Part shown: in pieces, positions 25,826-34,872 of the stretch
How the letters are laid out: every line of letters begins with the position of its first letter
How positions within the stretch are numbered: the first letter of the stretch is position 1
Assembly (NCBI RefSeq): GCF_024622045.1
Contig: NZ_JANKBP010000006.1
Direction: 5' to 3' (one strand)
Source of the DNA: Rodentibacter caecimuris
GTDB lineage: Bacteria > Pseudomonadota > Gammaproteobacteria > Enterobacterales > Pasteurellaceae
Length of the DNA: 64,000 nucleotides
Notes under the pieces: generated by a model
Told to the model about the DNA's origin: nothing
Database searches by the model: none
What the model saw: the letters and a program-made list of their open reading frames with translations, nothing else
Program-made: the position numbers and the translations under genes

Positions 25826-26407
25826 GTGATCGATTTTGATGGCTACCGTCCAAATGTGGGAATTGTGATTTGCAATCGAAAAGGACAGGTGCTTTGGGCT
25901 AAACGCTATGGGCAGAATTCTTGGCAGTTCCCACAAGGCGGCATTAATGATAATGAGAGTGCCGAGCAAGCGATGTATCGCGAATTATATGAAGAAGTGG
26001 GATTACAGCCGAAAGATGTACGTATCTTATCTGTTTCGAAACATTGGCTGCGTTATAAATTACCAAAGCGTTTGTTGCGTTATGACAGTAAGCCGATGTG
26101 TATCGGGCAAAAACAGCGTTGGTTTTTATTACAGCTGATTTCTGATGAAAAAAATATCAATATGCAAACGACTAAATCCCCTGAATTTGATGGCTGGCGT
26201 TGGGTAAGTTTTTGGTATCCCGTACGCCAAGTCGTATCATTTAAGAAAGAAGTGTATCGTCGGGCGATGAAAGAATTTGCTACTTTTTTATTTTCTAATG
26301 AGAAAGAGAAATCGGTAGATCAATCGGAACGAGAACAAAAATTCACACCTTCGCGTAAATCCCATTATTCAAAATATTCTAAACGTCCGTTTAATAAAAG
26401 AGGTTAG
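25826..26407 (+). CDS. rppH: RNA pyrophosphohydrolase RppH (NudH)
   Basis: The product has 193 residues and starts at GTG 25826; that start gives MIDFDGYRPNVGIVICNRKGQ, aligned with the E. coli N-terminus. It removes pyrophosphate from the 5' end of mRNAs, allowing RNase E decay. The Nudix box is complete: GGINDNESAEQAMYRELYEEVG. SWQFPQGG precedes it and WRWVSFWYPVRQVV follows. The Ser/Lys-rich C-terminus (KSHYSKYSKRPFNKRG) resembles tails of other Pasteurellaceae homologues. The AAGG ribosome-binding site is well placed. Confidence 0.95.
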   Translation: MIDFDGYRPNVGIVICNRKGQVLWAKRYGQNSWQFPQGGINDNESAEQAMYRELYEEVGLQPKDVRILSVSKHWLRYKLPKRLLRYDSKPMCIGQKQRWFLLQLISDEKNINMQTTKSPEFDGWRWVSFWYPVRQVVSFKKEVYRRAMKEFATFLFSNEKEKSVDQSEREQKFTPSRKSHYSKYSKRPFNKRG

Positions 26408-26410
26408 GCT

Positions 26411-27208
26411 ATGCTAGCTTTTATTGTAATTTGCCTGTTAGTTGGCGCCCTTGTCGGGTTTCTTGCCGGCTTATTCGGTATTGGCGGCGGTTTGGTGATC
26501 GTGCCTGTATTGGTTTATTTGTTGCCAATGATGGGGGTACCTGAACCGTTGCTGATGTCAACCGCACTTGGCACTTCTTTTGCTACTATTGTGATTACAG
26601 GATTTTCTTCGGCACAACGTCATCATAAATTGGGCAATATTGTGTGGGAGGCTGTAAAAATTCTCGCTCCCGTGATTATGATTACAGTCTTTATTTCCGG
26701 TTTATTCATTGGCAAATTAGATCGCGATATTGTGGCAAAGTTATTTGCTTGCCTTGTGGTTTATTTAGCCGTAAAAATGGTAATTTCTATCAAACCGAAA
26801 GCAACGGAATCGACAAAAACACTGACGACAAAATCCTCCATTATCGGCGGTATTTTAATCGGTATGGCATCCAGTGCGGCAGGTATTGGCGGTGGCGGTT
26901 TTATCGTGCCGTTTTTAAATTCACGCGGAATCGATATGAAAAAAGCGATCGGTTCCTCCGCTTTTTGCGGTATGTTACTTGGTCTATCCGGTATGTTGAG
27001 TTTTATGGTGAGCGGTTGGGATAATCCTGCTATGCCCGATTATTCTTTGGGTTATATTTATTTGCCCGCAGTATTCGGTATTACCGCTACCTCGTTTTTC
27101 ACCTCGAAATTAGGCGCAACGGCAACCGCGAAATTACCGGTGTCAATGTTGAAAAAGGGCTTTGCATTATTATTAATTGCCATCGCCATTGATATGTTTC
27201 TGAAATAA
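26411..27208 (+). CDS. TSUP-family (TauE/SafE) membrane permease
   Basis: The 265-residue protein has about eight membrane helices in two halves, each with the family glycine-rich motif: GFLAGLFGIGGGLVIVPVLVYLL and GMASSAAGIGGGGFIVPFLNSRG. TSUP proteins export or import small organosulfur or organic anions such as sulfite or sulfoacetate; the substrate here cannot be told. It starts 3 bp behind rppH and 8 bp before lgt, so rppH-TSUP-lgt-thyA-tadA looks like one operon. Confidence 0.88.
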   Translation: MLAFIVICLLVGALVGFLAGLFGIGGGLVIVPVLVYLLPMMGVPEPLLMSTALGTSFATIVITGFSSAQRHHKLGNIVWEAVKILAPVIMITVFISGLFIGKLDRDIVAKLFACLVVYLAVKMVISIKPKATESTKTLTTKSSIIGGILIGMASSAAGIGGGGFIVPFLNSRGIDMKKAIGSSAFCGMLLGLSGMLSFMVSGWDNPAMPDYSLGYIYLPAVFGITATSFFTSKLGATATAKLPVSMLKKGFALLLIAIAIDMFLK

Positions 27209-27216
27209 GGAAAATT

Positions 27217-28020
27217 ATGAATCAATATCTACTCCTTCCCCATTTTGATCCGAGCATTTTTACCTTTGGTGATAGCAATATCGGCTTGCGTTGGTACGGT
27301 TTAATGTATTTGCTTGGTTTTGTTTTTGCCCGTTGGCTTGCCGTGAGACGTGCTAACCAACCCAATAGCGGTTGGACGGTTGAACAAGTGGATACCTTAC
27401 TTTTCAACGGTTTTATGGGGGTATTTTTAGGAGGGCGTATTGGTGATGTGTTCTTCTATAACTTGGATCATTTCTTACGGGATCCGCTTTACTTATTCCG
27501 AGTATGGGAAGGAGGAATGTCGTTCCATGGCGGGTTAATCGGGGTAATTGTTGCGATGATTTGGACTTCCCGTTCGCAAAAGCGTCAGTTTTGGGTAACG
27601 GCAGATTTTATGGCACCGTTGATCCCATTCGGTTTGGGTTTAGGGCGTATTGGCAATTTTATTAACCTTGAACTTTGGGGACGTGAAACCGATGTACCTT
27701 GGGCGATGATTTTCCCGAATGACCCGCTTTTATTGCCACGCCATCCTTCACAGCTTTATGAAGCCTTTTTAGAAGGCTTGGTGTTATTTACTATCCTTAA
27801 CTTTTTCATTAAAAAACCACGTCCGGCAGGATCGGTTTCCGGTCTATTTTTAATCGGTTATGGTGTATTTCGTTTTGTTGTGGAATATGTGCGTGAACCG
27901 GAGGTTGAATCATTCCTAGGGGTGATGACCCGCGGTCAAGCATTATGTTTACCAATGATTATTGGCGGCGGTTTGATTATGTTATGGGCTTATACCCGCA
28001 AAAGTGCGGTGAAAAATTAA
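27217..28020 (+). CDS. lgt: Prolipoprotein diacylglyceryl transferase
   Basis: This 267-residue inner-membrane enzyme transfers diacylglycerol from phosphatidylglycerol to the lipobox Cys of prolipoproteins, such as BamC and the DUF5358-like lipoprotein in this window. The Lgt signature is present: GLRWYGLMYLLGF, GGRIGDVFFYN, WEGGMSFHGGLIGV (essential His), LGLGRIGNFINLELWGR (signature Arg/Asn) and HPSQLYEA. An uptake signal is embedded at the 3' end (KSAVKN). Confidence 0.96.
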   Translation: MNQYLLLPHFDPSIFTFGDSNIGLRWYGLMYLLGFVFARWLAVRRANQPNSGWTVEQVDTLLFNGFMGVFLGGRIGDVFFYNLDHFLRDPLYLFRVWEGGMSFHGGLIGVIVAMIWTSRSQKRQFWVTADFMAPLIPFGLGLGRIGNFINLELWGRETDVPWAMIFPNDPLLLPRHPSQLYEAFLEGLVLFTILNFFIKKPRPAGSVSGLFLIGYGVFRFVVEYVREPEVESFLGVMTRGQALCLPMIIGGGLIMLWAYTRKSAVKN

Positions 28021-28029
28021 GGAGTTTTT

Positions 28030-28881
28030 ATGAAACAATATCTTGATCTTTGCCGTCGAATTATTGATGAAGGAGAATGGATCGCCAATAAACGCACGGG
28101 CAAACGTTGTCTAACGGTGATTAATGCCGATTTGGAATATGATGTTGCGAATAACCAATTTCCGCTTATCACGACTCGCAAAAGTTATTGGAAAGCCGCG
28201 ATTGCGGAATTTTTAGGCTACATTCGGGGCTATGATAATGCGGCGGACTTCCGCAAACTCGGCACCAAAACGTGGGATGCAAATGCTAATGACAATGTGG
28301 CTTGGTTGGCAAATCCTCATCGTAAAGGCACTGATGATATGGGGCGTGTTTACGGTGTTCAGGGCAGATCATGGCGAAAACCGAACGGCGAAACCGTCGA
28401 TCAGTTACGTAAAATTGTGAATAATCTTACTCAAGGCATTGATGATCGTGGTGAAATTATGACGTTTTTCAACCCGGGGGAGATTGATCTTGGCTGCTTG
28501 CGCCCTTGTATGCACACCCATACCTTTTCCCTGGTAGGCGATACTTTACATCTCACCAGTTATCAACGTTCTTGCGATGTGCCGTTAGGATTAAATTTCA
28601 ATCAAATTCAAGTTTTTACTTTTTTAGCGTTAATGGCTCAAATTACCGGAAAGAAAGCGGGCAAAGCCTTCCATAAAATTATTAATGCACACATTTATGA
28701 AGATCAATTGGAATTAATGCGTGATGTGCAATTAAAACGTGAACCGTTTCCGTTACCGAAACTGGAGATAAATCCGGATATCAAAACCCTAGAAGATTTG
28801 GAAACTTGGGTAACGATGGATGATTTCAAGGTGATTGGCTATCAATCTCACGAGCCGATTAAGTATCCTTTCTCTGTATAA
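28030..28881 (+). CDS. thyA: Thymidylate synthase
   Basis: This 283-residue enzyme methylates dUMP to dTMP using methylene-tetrahydrofolate; dut at 48696 supplies dUMP. Visible features are TGKRCLTVINADLEYD, TRKSYWKAAIAEFLGY, YGVQGRSW, the catalytic-Cys segment CLRPCMHTHTF (in place of the common LPPCH), then YQRSCDVPLGLNFNQIQ (dUMP-binding Arg and Asn) and HIYEDQ. The CLRPCMHTH form and 283-residue length match what I recall for H. influenzae. Confidence 0.94.
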   Translation: MKQYLDLCRRIIDEGEWIANKRTGKRCLTVINADLEYDVANNQFPLITTRKSYWKAAIAEFLGYIRGYDNAADFRKLGTKTWDANANDNVAWLANPHRKGTDDMGRVYGVQGRSWRKPNGETVDQLRKIVNNLTQGIDDRGEIMTFFNPGEIDLGCLRPCMHTHTFSLVGDTLHLTSYQRSCDVPLGLNFNQIQVFTFLALMAQITGKKAGKAFHKIINAHIYEDQLELMRDVQLKREPFPLPKLEINPDIKTLEDLETWVTMDDFKVIGYQSHEPIKYPFSV

Positions 28882-28887
28882 GGCGGA

Positions 28888-28897
28888 AAAGTGCGGT
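28888..28897 (+). repeat. Uptake signal sequence overlapping the tadA start codon
   Basis: AAAGTGCGGT spans the GTG used as tadA initiation codon. The same core occurs about fifty times in the window; well-formed inverted pairs are listed as terminators at 14803 and 42978, and single copies include positions near 2176, 7031, 10477, 12961, 16478, 24704, 31241, 34788, 40219, 45438, 48656, 49980, 57817 and 62984. The repeats are recognised during DNA uptake by competent Pasteurellaceae. Confidence 0.95.
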
Positions 28898-29385
28898 CGG
28901 ATTTTGATGAAAAATTTATGCGTCTTGCTCTAGACTTGGCGGATAAGGCCGAATCTTTAGGGGAAATTCCGGTGGGAGCTGTGTTGGTGGATAGCGAGGG
29001 GAATGTACTCGGGGAAGGTTGGAATCTTTCGATTACTGAAAATGATCCGACCGCCCATGCAGAAATTGTGGCATTACGCCATGCGGCAAAAAAGGTACAA
29101 AACTACCGTTTGCTTGATACTACCCTTTATGTGACACTTGAACCCTGCACGATGTGCGCCGGTGCAATTTTACACAGCCGAATTCGGCGTTTGGTATTTG
29201 GTGCGTCTGACTATAAAACCGGGGCGGTTGGTTCCCGTTTCCATTTCTTTGATGATTATCAAATGAATCATACCGTAGAAATTACCGGCGGAATATTAGC
29301 GGAAGAATGTGGTGAGAAATTAAGTGCATTTTTTCGTAAAAGGCGGGCTGAGAAGCGGTCAGAAAAGGTAAATGCAAGATTGTAG
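28891..29385 (+). CDS. tadA: tRNA-specific adenosine-34 deaminase TadA
   Basis: The enzyme makes inosine at the wobble base of tRNA-Arg. The frame starts at GTG 28891 (164 residues) with AAGGCGG upstream; the ATG at 28918 would remove residues (FDEKFMRLAL) that align with the E. coli N-terminus, so GTG is preferred. The zinc-deaminase motifs are complete: EIPVGAVLVD, NDPTAHAEIVALRHA (His and proton-shuttle Glu), LYVTLEPCTMCAGAILHSRI (PCxxC) and FGASDYKTGAVGS. It is the last gene of the rppH-lgt-thyA group, 9 bp behind thyA. Confidence 0.93.
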   Translation: MRSDFDEKFMRLALDLADKAESLGEIPVGAVLVDSEGNVLGEGWNLSITENDPTAHAEIVALRHAAKKVQNYRLLDTTLYVTLEPCTMCAGAILHSRIRRLVFGASDYKTGAVGSRFHFFDDYQMNHTVEITGGILAEECGEKLSAFFRKRRAEKRSEKVNARL

Positions 29386-29441
29386 GTTACACTTTTCCCT
29401 CCCATAAACATTTTTTAATACTTATTTAAGCGGTTTTGGAA

Positions 29442-29801
29442 TTACCCTGTTAATCTATAACTTTCTTCCATTAACCGACATAACTCATCATCAGGGACGT
29501 TGTTATCCAGTATAACGGTAATCCAATGTTCCTTGTTCATGTGATAAGCGGGGAAAATATTTTTATTTTGTCGTAAGGCTCCGACTAATTCGGGAATACA
29601 CTTAAAATTGGCAATTTCTACATTTCCTTCCTCGTTTAAACCCAGTTTCATTTTAGGTACGTTTGCAATGAGGGCATACCATTTTGCTCTCAGATTATTA
29701 TGGCGAAGAACGGCATAACTTGGGAATTTTTTCCATAAATATTCAGGTGATGTACCATATTGTTCGGCAGCGTAGGTCAGCAACATCTCACGCTGATTCA
29801 T
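29442..29801 (-). CDS. MmcQ/YjbR-family protein
   Basis: The 119-residue cytoplasmic protein matches the MmcQ/YjbR family: an N-terminal YGTSPEYLWKKFPSYAVLRH, WYALIANVPKMKLGL, a central NFKCIPELVGALRQNKNIFPAYHMNKEHWITVILD, and a C-terminal helix DDELCRLMEESYRLTG. The fold is a CyaY-like DNA-binding type, and the function is unsettled. It lies on the minus strand between tadA and ung and has its own promoter space. Confidence 0.88.
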   Translation of the reverse strand: MNQREMLLTYAAEQYGTSPEYLWKKFPSYAVLRHNNLRAKWYALIANVPKMKLGLNEEGNVEIANFKCIPELVGALRQNKNIFPAYHMNKEHWITVILDNNVPDDELCRLMEESYRLTG

Positions 29802-29880
29802 TACTTTCCTCCTTTAATTGGAATTTACTTAGCGAATCACTAAATGTCTCTATAAAAAACCATGAAAAATTGACCGCACT

Positions 29881-30540
29881 TTAAACTTGCCAATTAATTT
29901 CTTTGATCCCGTTTTCCCTCAGGTAAGCATTGGTTTGGGAAAAATGGCGGCAACCTAAAAAACCTCGATGTGCTGAAAGGGGAGACGGGTGAGGCGCACT
30001 AAGAACCAGATGACGAGAGCGATCAATCATTCTACCTTTTTTCTGCGCATGGCTACCCCAGAGCAAAAAAACTAAATTTTTACGATAGTGATTAAGTGCC
30101 TCAATAACGCGATCGGTAAAGGTTTCCCAATTTAAATTGGCATGTGAATGGGCAAGTCCCCGCTCAACGGTTAATACGGTATTGAGCAATAACACCCCTT
30201 GTTCCGACCATTTCACTAAATAACCGTGGGAGGGCATTTGAAAACCGGCAATATCTTGGCTTAATTCTTTATAGATATTCACGAGGGACGGAGGGATTGC
30301 CACCTCCGGTTTAACTGAAAAAGCAAGCCCGTGTGCTTGATTTGGACCATGGTACGGATCTTGACCTAAAATGACCACTTTAACATCTTCAAATGCGGTG
30401 TATTTAAACGCGTTGAACACTTCATCTTGCGGAGGATAAACGGTTTTCCCACTTTGTCTAGCAAGGTGAACTTGTTTTAATGTGTGCTGGAAATAAGGTT
30501 GCTCTTTTTCTTTGCCGATCACATCTGTCCATGTTTTCAT
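29881..30540 (-). CDS. ung: Uracil-DNA glycosylase
   Basis: This 219-residue repair enzyme removes uracil from DNA. It has the water-activating loop VVILGQDPYHGPNQAHGLAFSV (catalytic Asp), PPSLVNIYKEL, LLNTVLTVERGLAHSHANLNWE, and the DNA-intercalating HPSPLSAHRGFLGCRHF (catalytic His). Its stop codon touches an uptake signal (TTTAAAGTGCGGTCA on the coding strand). It is divergent from grcA. Confidence 0.97.
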   Translation of the reverse strand: MKTWTDVIGKEKEQPYFQHTLKQVHLARQSGKTVYPPQDEVFNAFKYTAFEDVKVVILGQDPYHGPNQAHGLAFSVKPEVAIPPSLVNIYKELSQDIAGFQMPSHGYLVKWSEQGVLLLNTVLTVERGLAHSHANLNWETFTDRVIEALNHYRKNLVFLLWGSHAQKKGRMIDRSRHLVLSAPHPSPLSAHRGFLGCRHFSQTNAYLRENGIKEINWQV

Positions 30541-30695
30541 TATTGAATCCTCTTTAAATTGAGTTGTCGCATTATAAACTAAGTTATAACCTATGGAACG
30601 AGATAATTTGTTGATGAACTGTTAATTTAAGGTTCGTAACTCGATTAGGCTACAAGAAAATTTTTTGATCTCACGAAAAATTTGCAAAAAGCTGC

Positions 30696-30709
30696 TTATT
30701 CTTAATCAA
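30696..30709. promoter_or_regulatory. FNR-like site upstream of grcA
   Basis: TTATT-CTTA-ATCAA has one perfect and one partial FNR half-site (consensus TTGAT-N4-ATCAA). It lies 80 bp before the grcA start, suitable for anaerobic activation, as known for E. coli yfiD. Only pattern matching supports it. Confidence 0.55.
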
Positions 30710-30788
30710 AAGAATTTGATGTATTAAAATTTTTTGATAAAATTTGCACAGTTTTATGATTATACCCATACCAACTTAGGAGTCTATT

Positions 30789-31172
30789 ATGATTAAAGGT
30801 ATTCAAATTACCCAAGCAGCAAATGACAATTTACTCAACTCATTCTGGTTGTTAGATAGTGAGACGAATGAGGCTCGTTGCCTATGCGCAAAAGGGGATT
30901 TCAAGGAAGATCAAGTTGTTGCAGTAAGCGAACTAGGTCAAATCGAATACCGTGAATTACCGGTAAACGTTGCGCCAACCGTAAAAGTGGAAGGCGGTCA
31001 ACACTTAAATGTGAACGTGTTACGTCGCGAAACATTAGAAGATGCGGTAAACAATCCGGATAAATATCCACAATTAACAATCCGTGTTTCCGGTTACGCA
31101 GTGCGTTTCAATTCTTTAACTCCGGAACAGCAACGTGATGTTATTACCCGTACTTTCACTGAAAGTCTGTAA
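30789..31172 (+). CDS. grcA: Autonomous glycyl radical cofactor GrcA (YfiD)
   Basis: The 127-residue protein replaces the C-terminal glycyl-radical domain of damaged pyruvate formate-lyase under microaerobic conditions. The N-terminal 60 residues are GrcA-specific; the rest matches the PflB C-terminus: VEGGQHLNVNVLRRETLEDAVNNPDKYPQLTIRVSGYAVRFN, where the Gly in SGYAV carries the radical. The strong AGGAG ribosome-binding site and the upstream FNR-like site fit high anaerobic expression. Confidence 0.97.
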   Translation: MIKGIQITQAANDNLLNSFWLLDSETNEARCLCAKGDFKEDQVVAVSELGQIEYRELPVNVAPTVKVEGGQHLNVNVLRRETLEDAVNNPDKYPQLTIRVSGYAVRFNSLTPEQQRDVITRTFTESL

Positions 31173-31188
31173 TTGAAAGATTAAATAG

Positions 31189-31211
31189 AAACCCCGATTT
31201 TGTCGGGGTTT
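31189..31211 (+). terminator. grcA terminator
   Basis: AAACCCCGA / TCGGGGTTT with a five-base loop followed by TGTTTTT. It is 17 bp behind the grcA stop. Confidence 0.9.
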
Positions 31212-31332
31212 TGTTTTTCTAAAACTCAGAAAAAATCCACCGCACTTTCCTTTCTTCCCTAGCGGTTTTGGTGCTTTTCAGGTACAATCCGCCAGTTAAA
31301 TTTGATGATTTTTTGAGAAAACCAAAACTTTT

Positions 31333-33129
31333 ATGAAGAATATTCGTAACTTTTCTATTATTGCCCATATTGACCATGGTAAATCAACCCTTTCCGACCG
31401 TTTGATTCAAACCTGTGGAGGTCTTTCAGATCGTGAAATGGAAGCACAAGTGTTGGATTCAATGGATCTTGAACGTGAACGCGGTATCACCATTAAAGCT
31501 CAAAGCGTAACTTTAAATTACCAAGCCAAAGATGGGGAAACCTATCAATTAAACTTTATTGATACACCGGGACACGTGGATTTTTCCTATGAGGTTTCCC
31601 GTTCTCTTGCCGCTTGTGAAGGCGCATTGTTAGTGGTGGACGCCGGGCAAGGGGTAGAAGCACAAACTCTAGCGAACTGCTATACCGCCATTGAAATGAA
31701 TCTGGAGGTTGTGCCGATTTTAAATAAAATTGATCTACCGGCAGCAGATCCTGAACGGGTTGCCGAAGAAATTGAAGATATTGTGGGTATTGACGCGATG
31801 GAAGCGGTGCGTTGTTCTGCAAAAACCGGACAGGGCATTGAAGATGTATTGGAAGAAATTGTAGCGAAAATCCCTGCTCCTGAGGGCGATCCGAATGCGC
31901 CGTTACAAGCCCTGATTATTGATTCTTGGTTTGATAACTATCTTGGCGTGGTTTCCTTAGTACGGATAAAAAATGGCGTATTACGAAAAGGCGATAAAAT
32001 TAAAGTGATGTCCACAGGGCAGGCTTATAATGTGGATCGTCTTGGTATTTTCACACCAAAGCAAGTGGACACAACGGTATTAAATTGTGGCGAAGTCGGC
32101 TGGGTCGTTTGTGCGATTAAAGATATTTTAGGTGCACCGGTGGGGGATACATTAACTCATCAACATAACCCGGCAAGTAGTGTTTTACCCGGCTTTAAAA
32201 AAGTCAAACCTCAAGTTTACGCCGGTTTGTTCCCCGTCAGTTCGGATGATTATGAGGCGTTTCGTGATGCGTTGGGTAAACTAAGTCTCAATGATGCCTC
32301 ATTATTCTATGAACCGGAAAATTCAACCGCACTTGGCTTTGGTTTCCGTTGCGGCTTCTTGGGACTTCTTCATATGGAGATCATCCAAGAACGCTTAGAA
32401 CGGGAGTATGATCTTGATTTAATCACCACAGCACCAACGGTAATTTATGAAGTTGAAATGACCAGTGGCGAAGTGGTGTATGTGGATAGTCCGGCTAAAT
32501 TACCGCCGCTTAATAATATTTCCGAAATTCGTGAACCGATTGCAGAATGTAATATGCTCGTGCCGCAAGAATACTTAGGAAACGTTATTACACTATGTGT
32601 GGAAAAGCGTGGCGTACAAACCAATATGGTCTATCACGGGAATCAAATTGCATTGACTTATGAAATCCCAATGGGCGAAGTGGTGCTGGATTTCTTCGAT
32701 CGTCTAAAATCAACCTCCCGCGGTTATGCCTCGCTGGATTATGGTTTTAAACGTTTCCAAGCGGCGGATATGGTGCGTGTCGATATTATGATTAATGGTG
32801 AGCGTGTGGATGCGTTAGCGTTAATTGTCCACAAAGATAATTCACAATATCGTGGTCGTGAATTAGTGGAAAAAATGCGCGAGCTGATCCCTCGCCAACA
32901 ATTTGATATTGCTATTCAAGCCGCTATCGGTAACCATATTATTGCACGTTCAACGGTGAAACAATTACGCAAAAACGTGTTAGCAAAATGTTATGGTGGT
33001 GATGTTAGCCGTAAGAAAAAACTTTTACAGAAACAAAAAGAAGGTAAAAAACGAATGAAATCCTTAGGTAATGTAGAAGTACCGCAAGAGGCGTTTTTAG
33101 CAATTTTACATGTAGGTAAGGATAAATAA
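31333..33129 (+). CDS. lepA: Translation elongation factor 4 (LepA)
   Basis: This 598-residue GTPase can back-translocate ribosomes and is highly conserved. G motifs: IIAHIDHGKSTLSDRLI (G1), RERGITIKAQSV (G2), FIDTPGHVDFSYEVSRSL (G3), ILNKIDLP (G4). The LepA-specific C-terminal domain ends with VAKCYGGDVSRKKKLLQKQKEGKKRMKSLGNVEVPQEAFLAIL. It begins the lepA-lepB-rnc-era operon, with 8 bp to lepB. Confidence 0.98.
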   Translation: MKNIRNFSIIAHIDHGKSTLSDRLIQTCGGLSDREMEAQVLDSMDLERERGITIKAQSVTLNYQAKDGETYQLNFIDTPGHVDFSYEVSRSLAACEGALLVVDAGQGVEAQTLANCYTAIEMNLEVVPILNKIDLPAADPERVAEEIEDIVGIDAMEAVRCSAKTGQGIEDVLEEIVAKIPAPEGDPNAPLQALIIDSWFDNYLGVVSLVRIKNGVLRKGDKIKVMSTGQAYNVDRLGIFTPKQVDTTVLNCGEVGWVVCAIKDILGAPVGDTLTHQHNPASSVLPGFKKVKPQVYAGLFPVSSDDYEAFRDALGKLSLNDASLFYEPENSTALGFGFRCGFLGLLHMEIIQERLEREYDLDLITTAPTVIYEVEMTSGEVVYVDSPAKLPPLNNISEIREPIAECNMLVPQEYLGNVITLCVEKRGVQTNMVYHGNQIALTYEIPMGEVVLDFFDRLKSTSRGYASLDYGFKRFQAADMVRVDIMINGERVDALALIVHKDNSQYRGRELVEKMRELIPRQQFDIAIQAAIGNHIIARSTVKQLRKNVLAKCYGGDVSRKKKLLQKQKEGKKRMKSLGNVEVPQEAFLAILHVGKDK

Positions 33130-33137
33130 GGAAAGCT

Positions 33138-34187
33138 ATGTCGAATTTATTTTTTATCATTTTACTGGCCGTTGGTTTCGGTATTTGGAAAGGCTTGGAT
33201 TATTTCCAGTTGCCGAATACCTTCGGTATTTTATTGTTGATTTTGACCACGGTTTCAGGCGTATTATGGTGTTACCATCGCTTTGTTGTTATGCCGAAAC
33301 GCCAACGTAAAATAGCTCGTGCCGAGCAGCGTTCTGGTCAGGCATTAACAGATGAAGAAAAGGCAAAAATCGAACCTATTTCAGAAGGTTCGGAGTTTTT
33401 GTCTTCATTATTTCCTGTGCTTGCTGTGGTGTTCTTTGTCCGTTCGTTTTTATTTGAACCTTTCCAAATTCCTTCCGGCTCAATGGAATCAACATTGCGT
33501 GTAGGTGATTTTCTGGTGGTGAATAAATATGCTTATGGCGTCAAAGATCCTATTTTTCAAAATACGATTATTGCAGGTGATAAGCCACAACGTGGTGATG
33601 TCATCGTATTTAAAGCGCCGGAACAAGCCTTACTTCGTACCGGATTGGGGGCAACCCGAGCGGCTTATGCGGAAAATTTAGCGTTAACCTCAAAAAATAA
33701 TATGTCCGGTGTGGATTATATTAAACGTATTGTAGGGCAAGGCGGAGACCGTATCATTTTCGATATGGATCAAAAAACATTGAAGATTGTGTATGGTAAA
33801 GAAGGTAAACCTTGCGAAGTAAACTGTGAAAGTAAAGCGTTTGAATATAGTCAAAATCCAACGAATCCGGCATTTCCGAATGAATTAGAATTGACAGAAA
33901 AAGGTGATGTGGTACACAACGTATTGATTAGCCCGTATCGCTATTATGCCGGCCCGGAATTTTTTACCCAAGAGGGGAATCCGATCGCAGAATGGGTCGT
34001 ACCGGAAGGGCAATATTTTGTCATGGGTGATAATCGCGATCACAGTGATGATAGTCGTTTTTGGGGATTTGTACCGGAAAAAAATATTGTCGGTAAAGCC
34101 ACTTATATTTGGATGAGTCTGGAAAAAGAACCAAACGAATGGCCGACAGGCTTGCGTTTTGAACGTTTCTTTACAGCAATTAAATAA
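33138..34187 (+). CDS. lepB: Signal peptidase I
   Basis: This 349-residue inner-membrane protease removes Sec and Tat signal peptides. Two N-terminal membrane helices (about residues 3-22 and 28-47, then 88-105 before the catalytic domain) are followed by IPSGSMESTLRVGDFLVVNKYAYG (nucleophile Ser) and VDYIKRIVGQGGDRI (catalytic Lys), and VMGDNRDHSDDSRFWGFVP (box E). It is translated just before rnc, 1 bp apart. Confidence 0.97.
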   Translation: MSNLFFIILLAVGFGIWKGLDYFQLPNTFGILLLILTTVSGVLWCYHRFVVMPKRQRKIARAEQRSGQALTDEEKAKIEPISEGSEFLSSLFPVLAVVFFVRSFLFEPFQIPSGSMESTLRVGDFLVVNKYAYGVKDPIFQNTIIAGDKPQRGDVIVFKAPEQALLRTGLGATRAAYAENLALTSKNNMSGVDYIKRIVGQGGDRIIFDMDQKTLKIVYGKEGKPCEVNCESKAFEYSQNPTNPAFPNELELTEKGDVVHNVLISPYRYYAGPEFFTQEGNPIAEWVVPEGQYFVMGDNRDHSDDSRFWGFVPEKNIVGKATYIWMSLEKEPNEWPTGLRFERFFTAIK

Positions 34188-34188
34188 G

Positions 34189-34872
34189 ATGAATCATTTA
34201 GATAGATTAGAGCGAAAAATCGGTTACCAATTTAAGGATAGTTCGCTCTTAAAATTGGCACTAACACATCGAAGTGCTGCCACAAAACACAATGAACGCC
34301 TAGAATTTCTGGGCGATTCCATCCTCAATTTCACTATTGCAGAAGCCTTGTATCATCAATTTCCCCGTTGTAATGAAGGGGAATTGAGCCGTATGCGTGC
34401 GACCTTAGTAAGGGAAAAAACGTTGGCAATGTTAGCGCGTCAGTTTGAACTGGGGGAATATATGTCGCTTGGTTCCGGGGAGTTAAAGAGCGGCGGTTTT
34501 CGCCGTGAATCAATCCTTGCGGACTGCATGGAGGCCATTATTGGCGCGATGTCGTTGGATCAAGGCATTATTCTCACGACACAAGTGATTCGAACTTGGT
34601 ATCAGACTCTGTTGGCAGAAATCAAACCGGGTGACAATCAAAAAGACGCGAAAACCCGCCTACAGGAATATTTACAAGGTAAGGGGTTGGCATTACCAAG
34701 TTATGAAGTTATTAATATTCAAGGTGAACCCCATTGCCAGACTTTCACTGTTGAATGCAAAGTGAAAAATGTGGCTAAAATTGACCGCACTTTTGTGGCG
34801 AAAGGATCAAGTCGCCGTAAAGCAGAACAGGCTGCGGCAGAACAAATTTTACAAGAATTGGAAATCAAATGA
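34189..34872 (+). CDS. rnc: Ribonuclease III
   Basis: The enzyme has 227 residues from ATG at 34189, directly behind lepB; an earlier ATG inside lepB would give an extension absent from relatives. RNase III cuts double-stranded RNA, including the rRNA precursor. Residues include the signature HNERLEFLGDSILNFTIAEAL (metal-binding Glu/Asp), LADCMEAIIGAMSLDQG, and a C-terminal double-stranded RNA-binding domain (DAKTRLQEYLQGKGLALPSYEV ... GSSRRKAEQAAAEQILQEL). An uptake signal is embedded in frame (KIDRTFV). It overlaps era by ATGA. Confidence 0.97.
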   Translation: MNHLDRLERKIGYQFKDSSLLKLALTHRSAATKHNERLEFLGDSILNFTIAEALYHQFPRCNEGELSRMRATLVREKTLAMLARQFELGEYMSLGSGELKSGGFRRESILADCMEAIIGAMSLDQGIILTTQVIRTWYQTLLAEIKPGDNQKDAKTRLQEYLQGKGLALPSYEVINIQGEPHCQTFTVECKVKNVAKIDRTFVAKGSSRRKAEQAAAEQILQELEIK

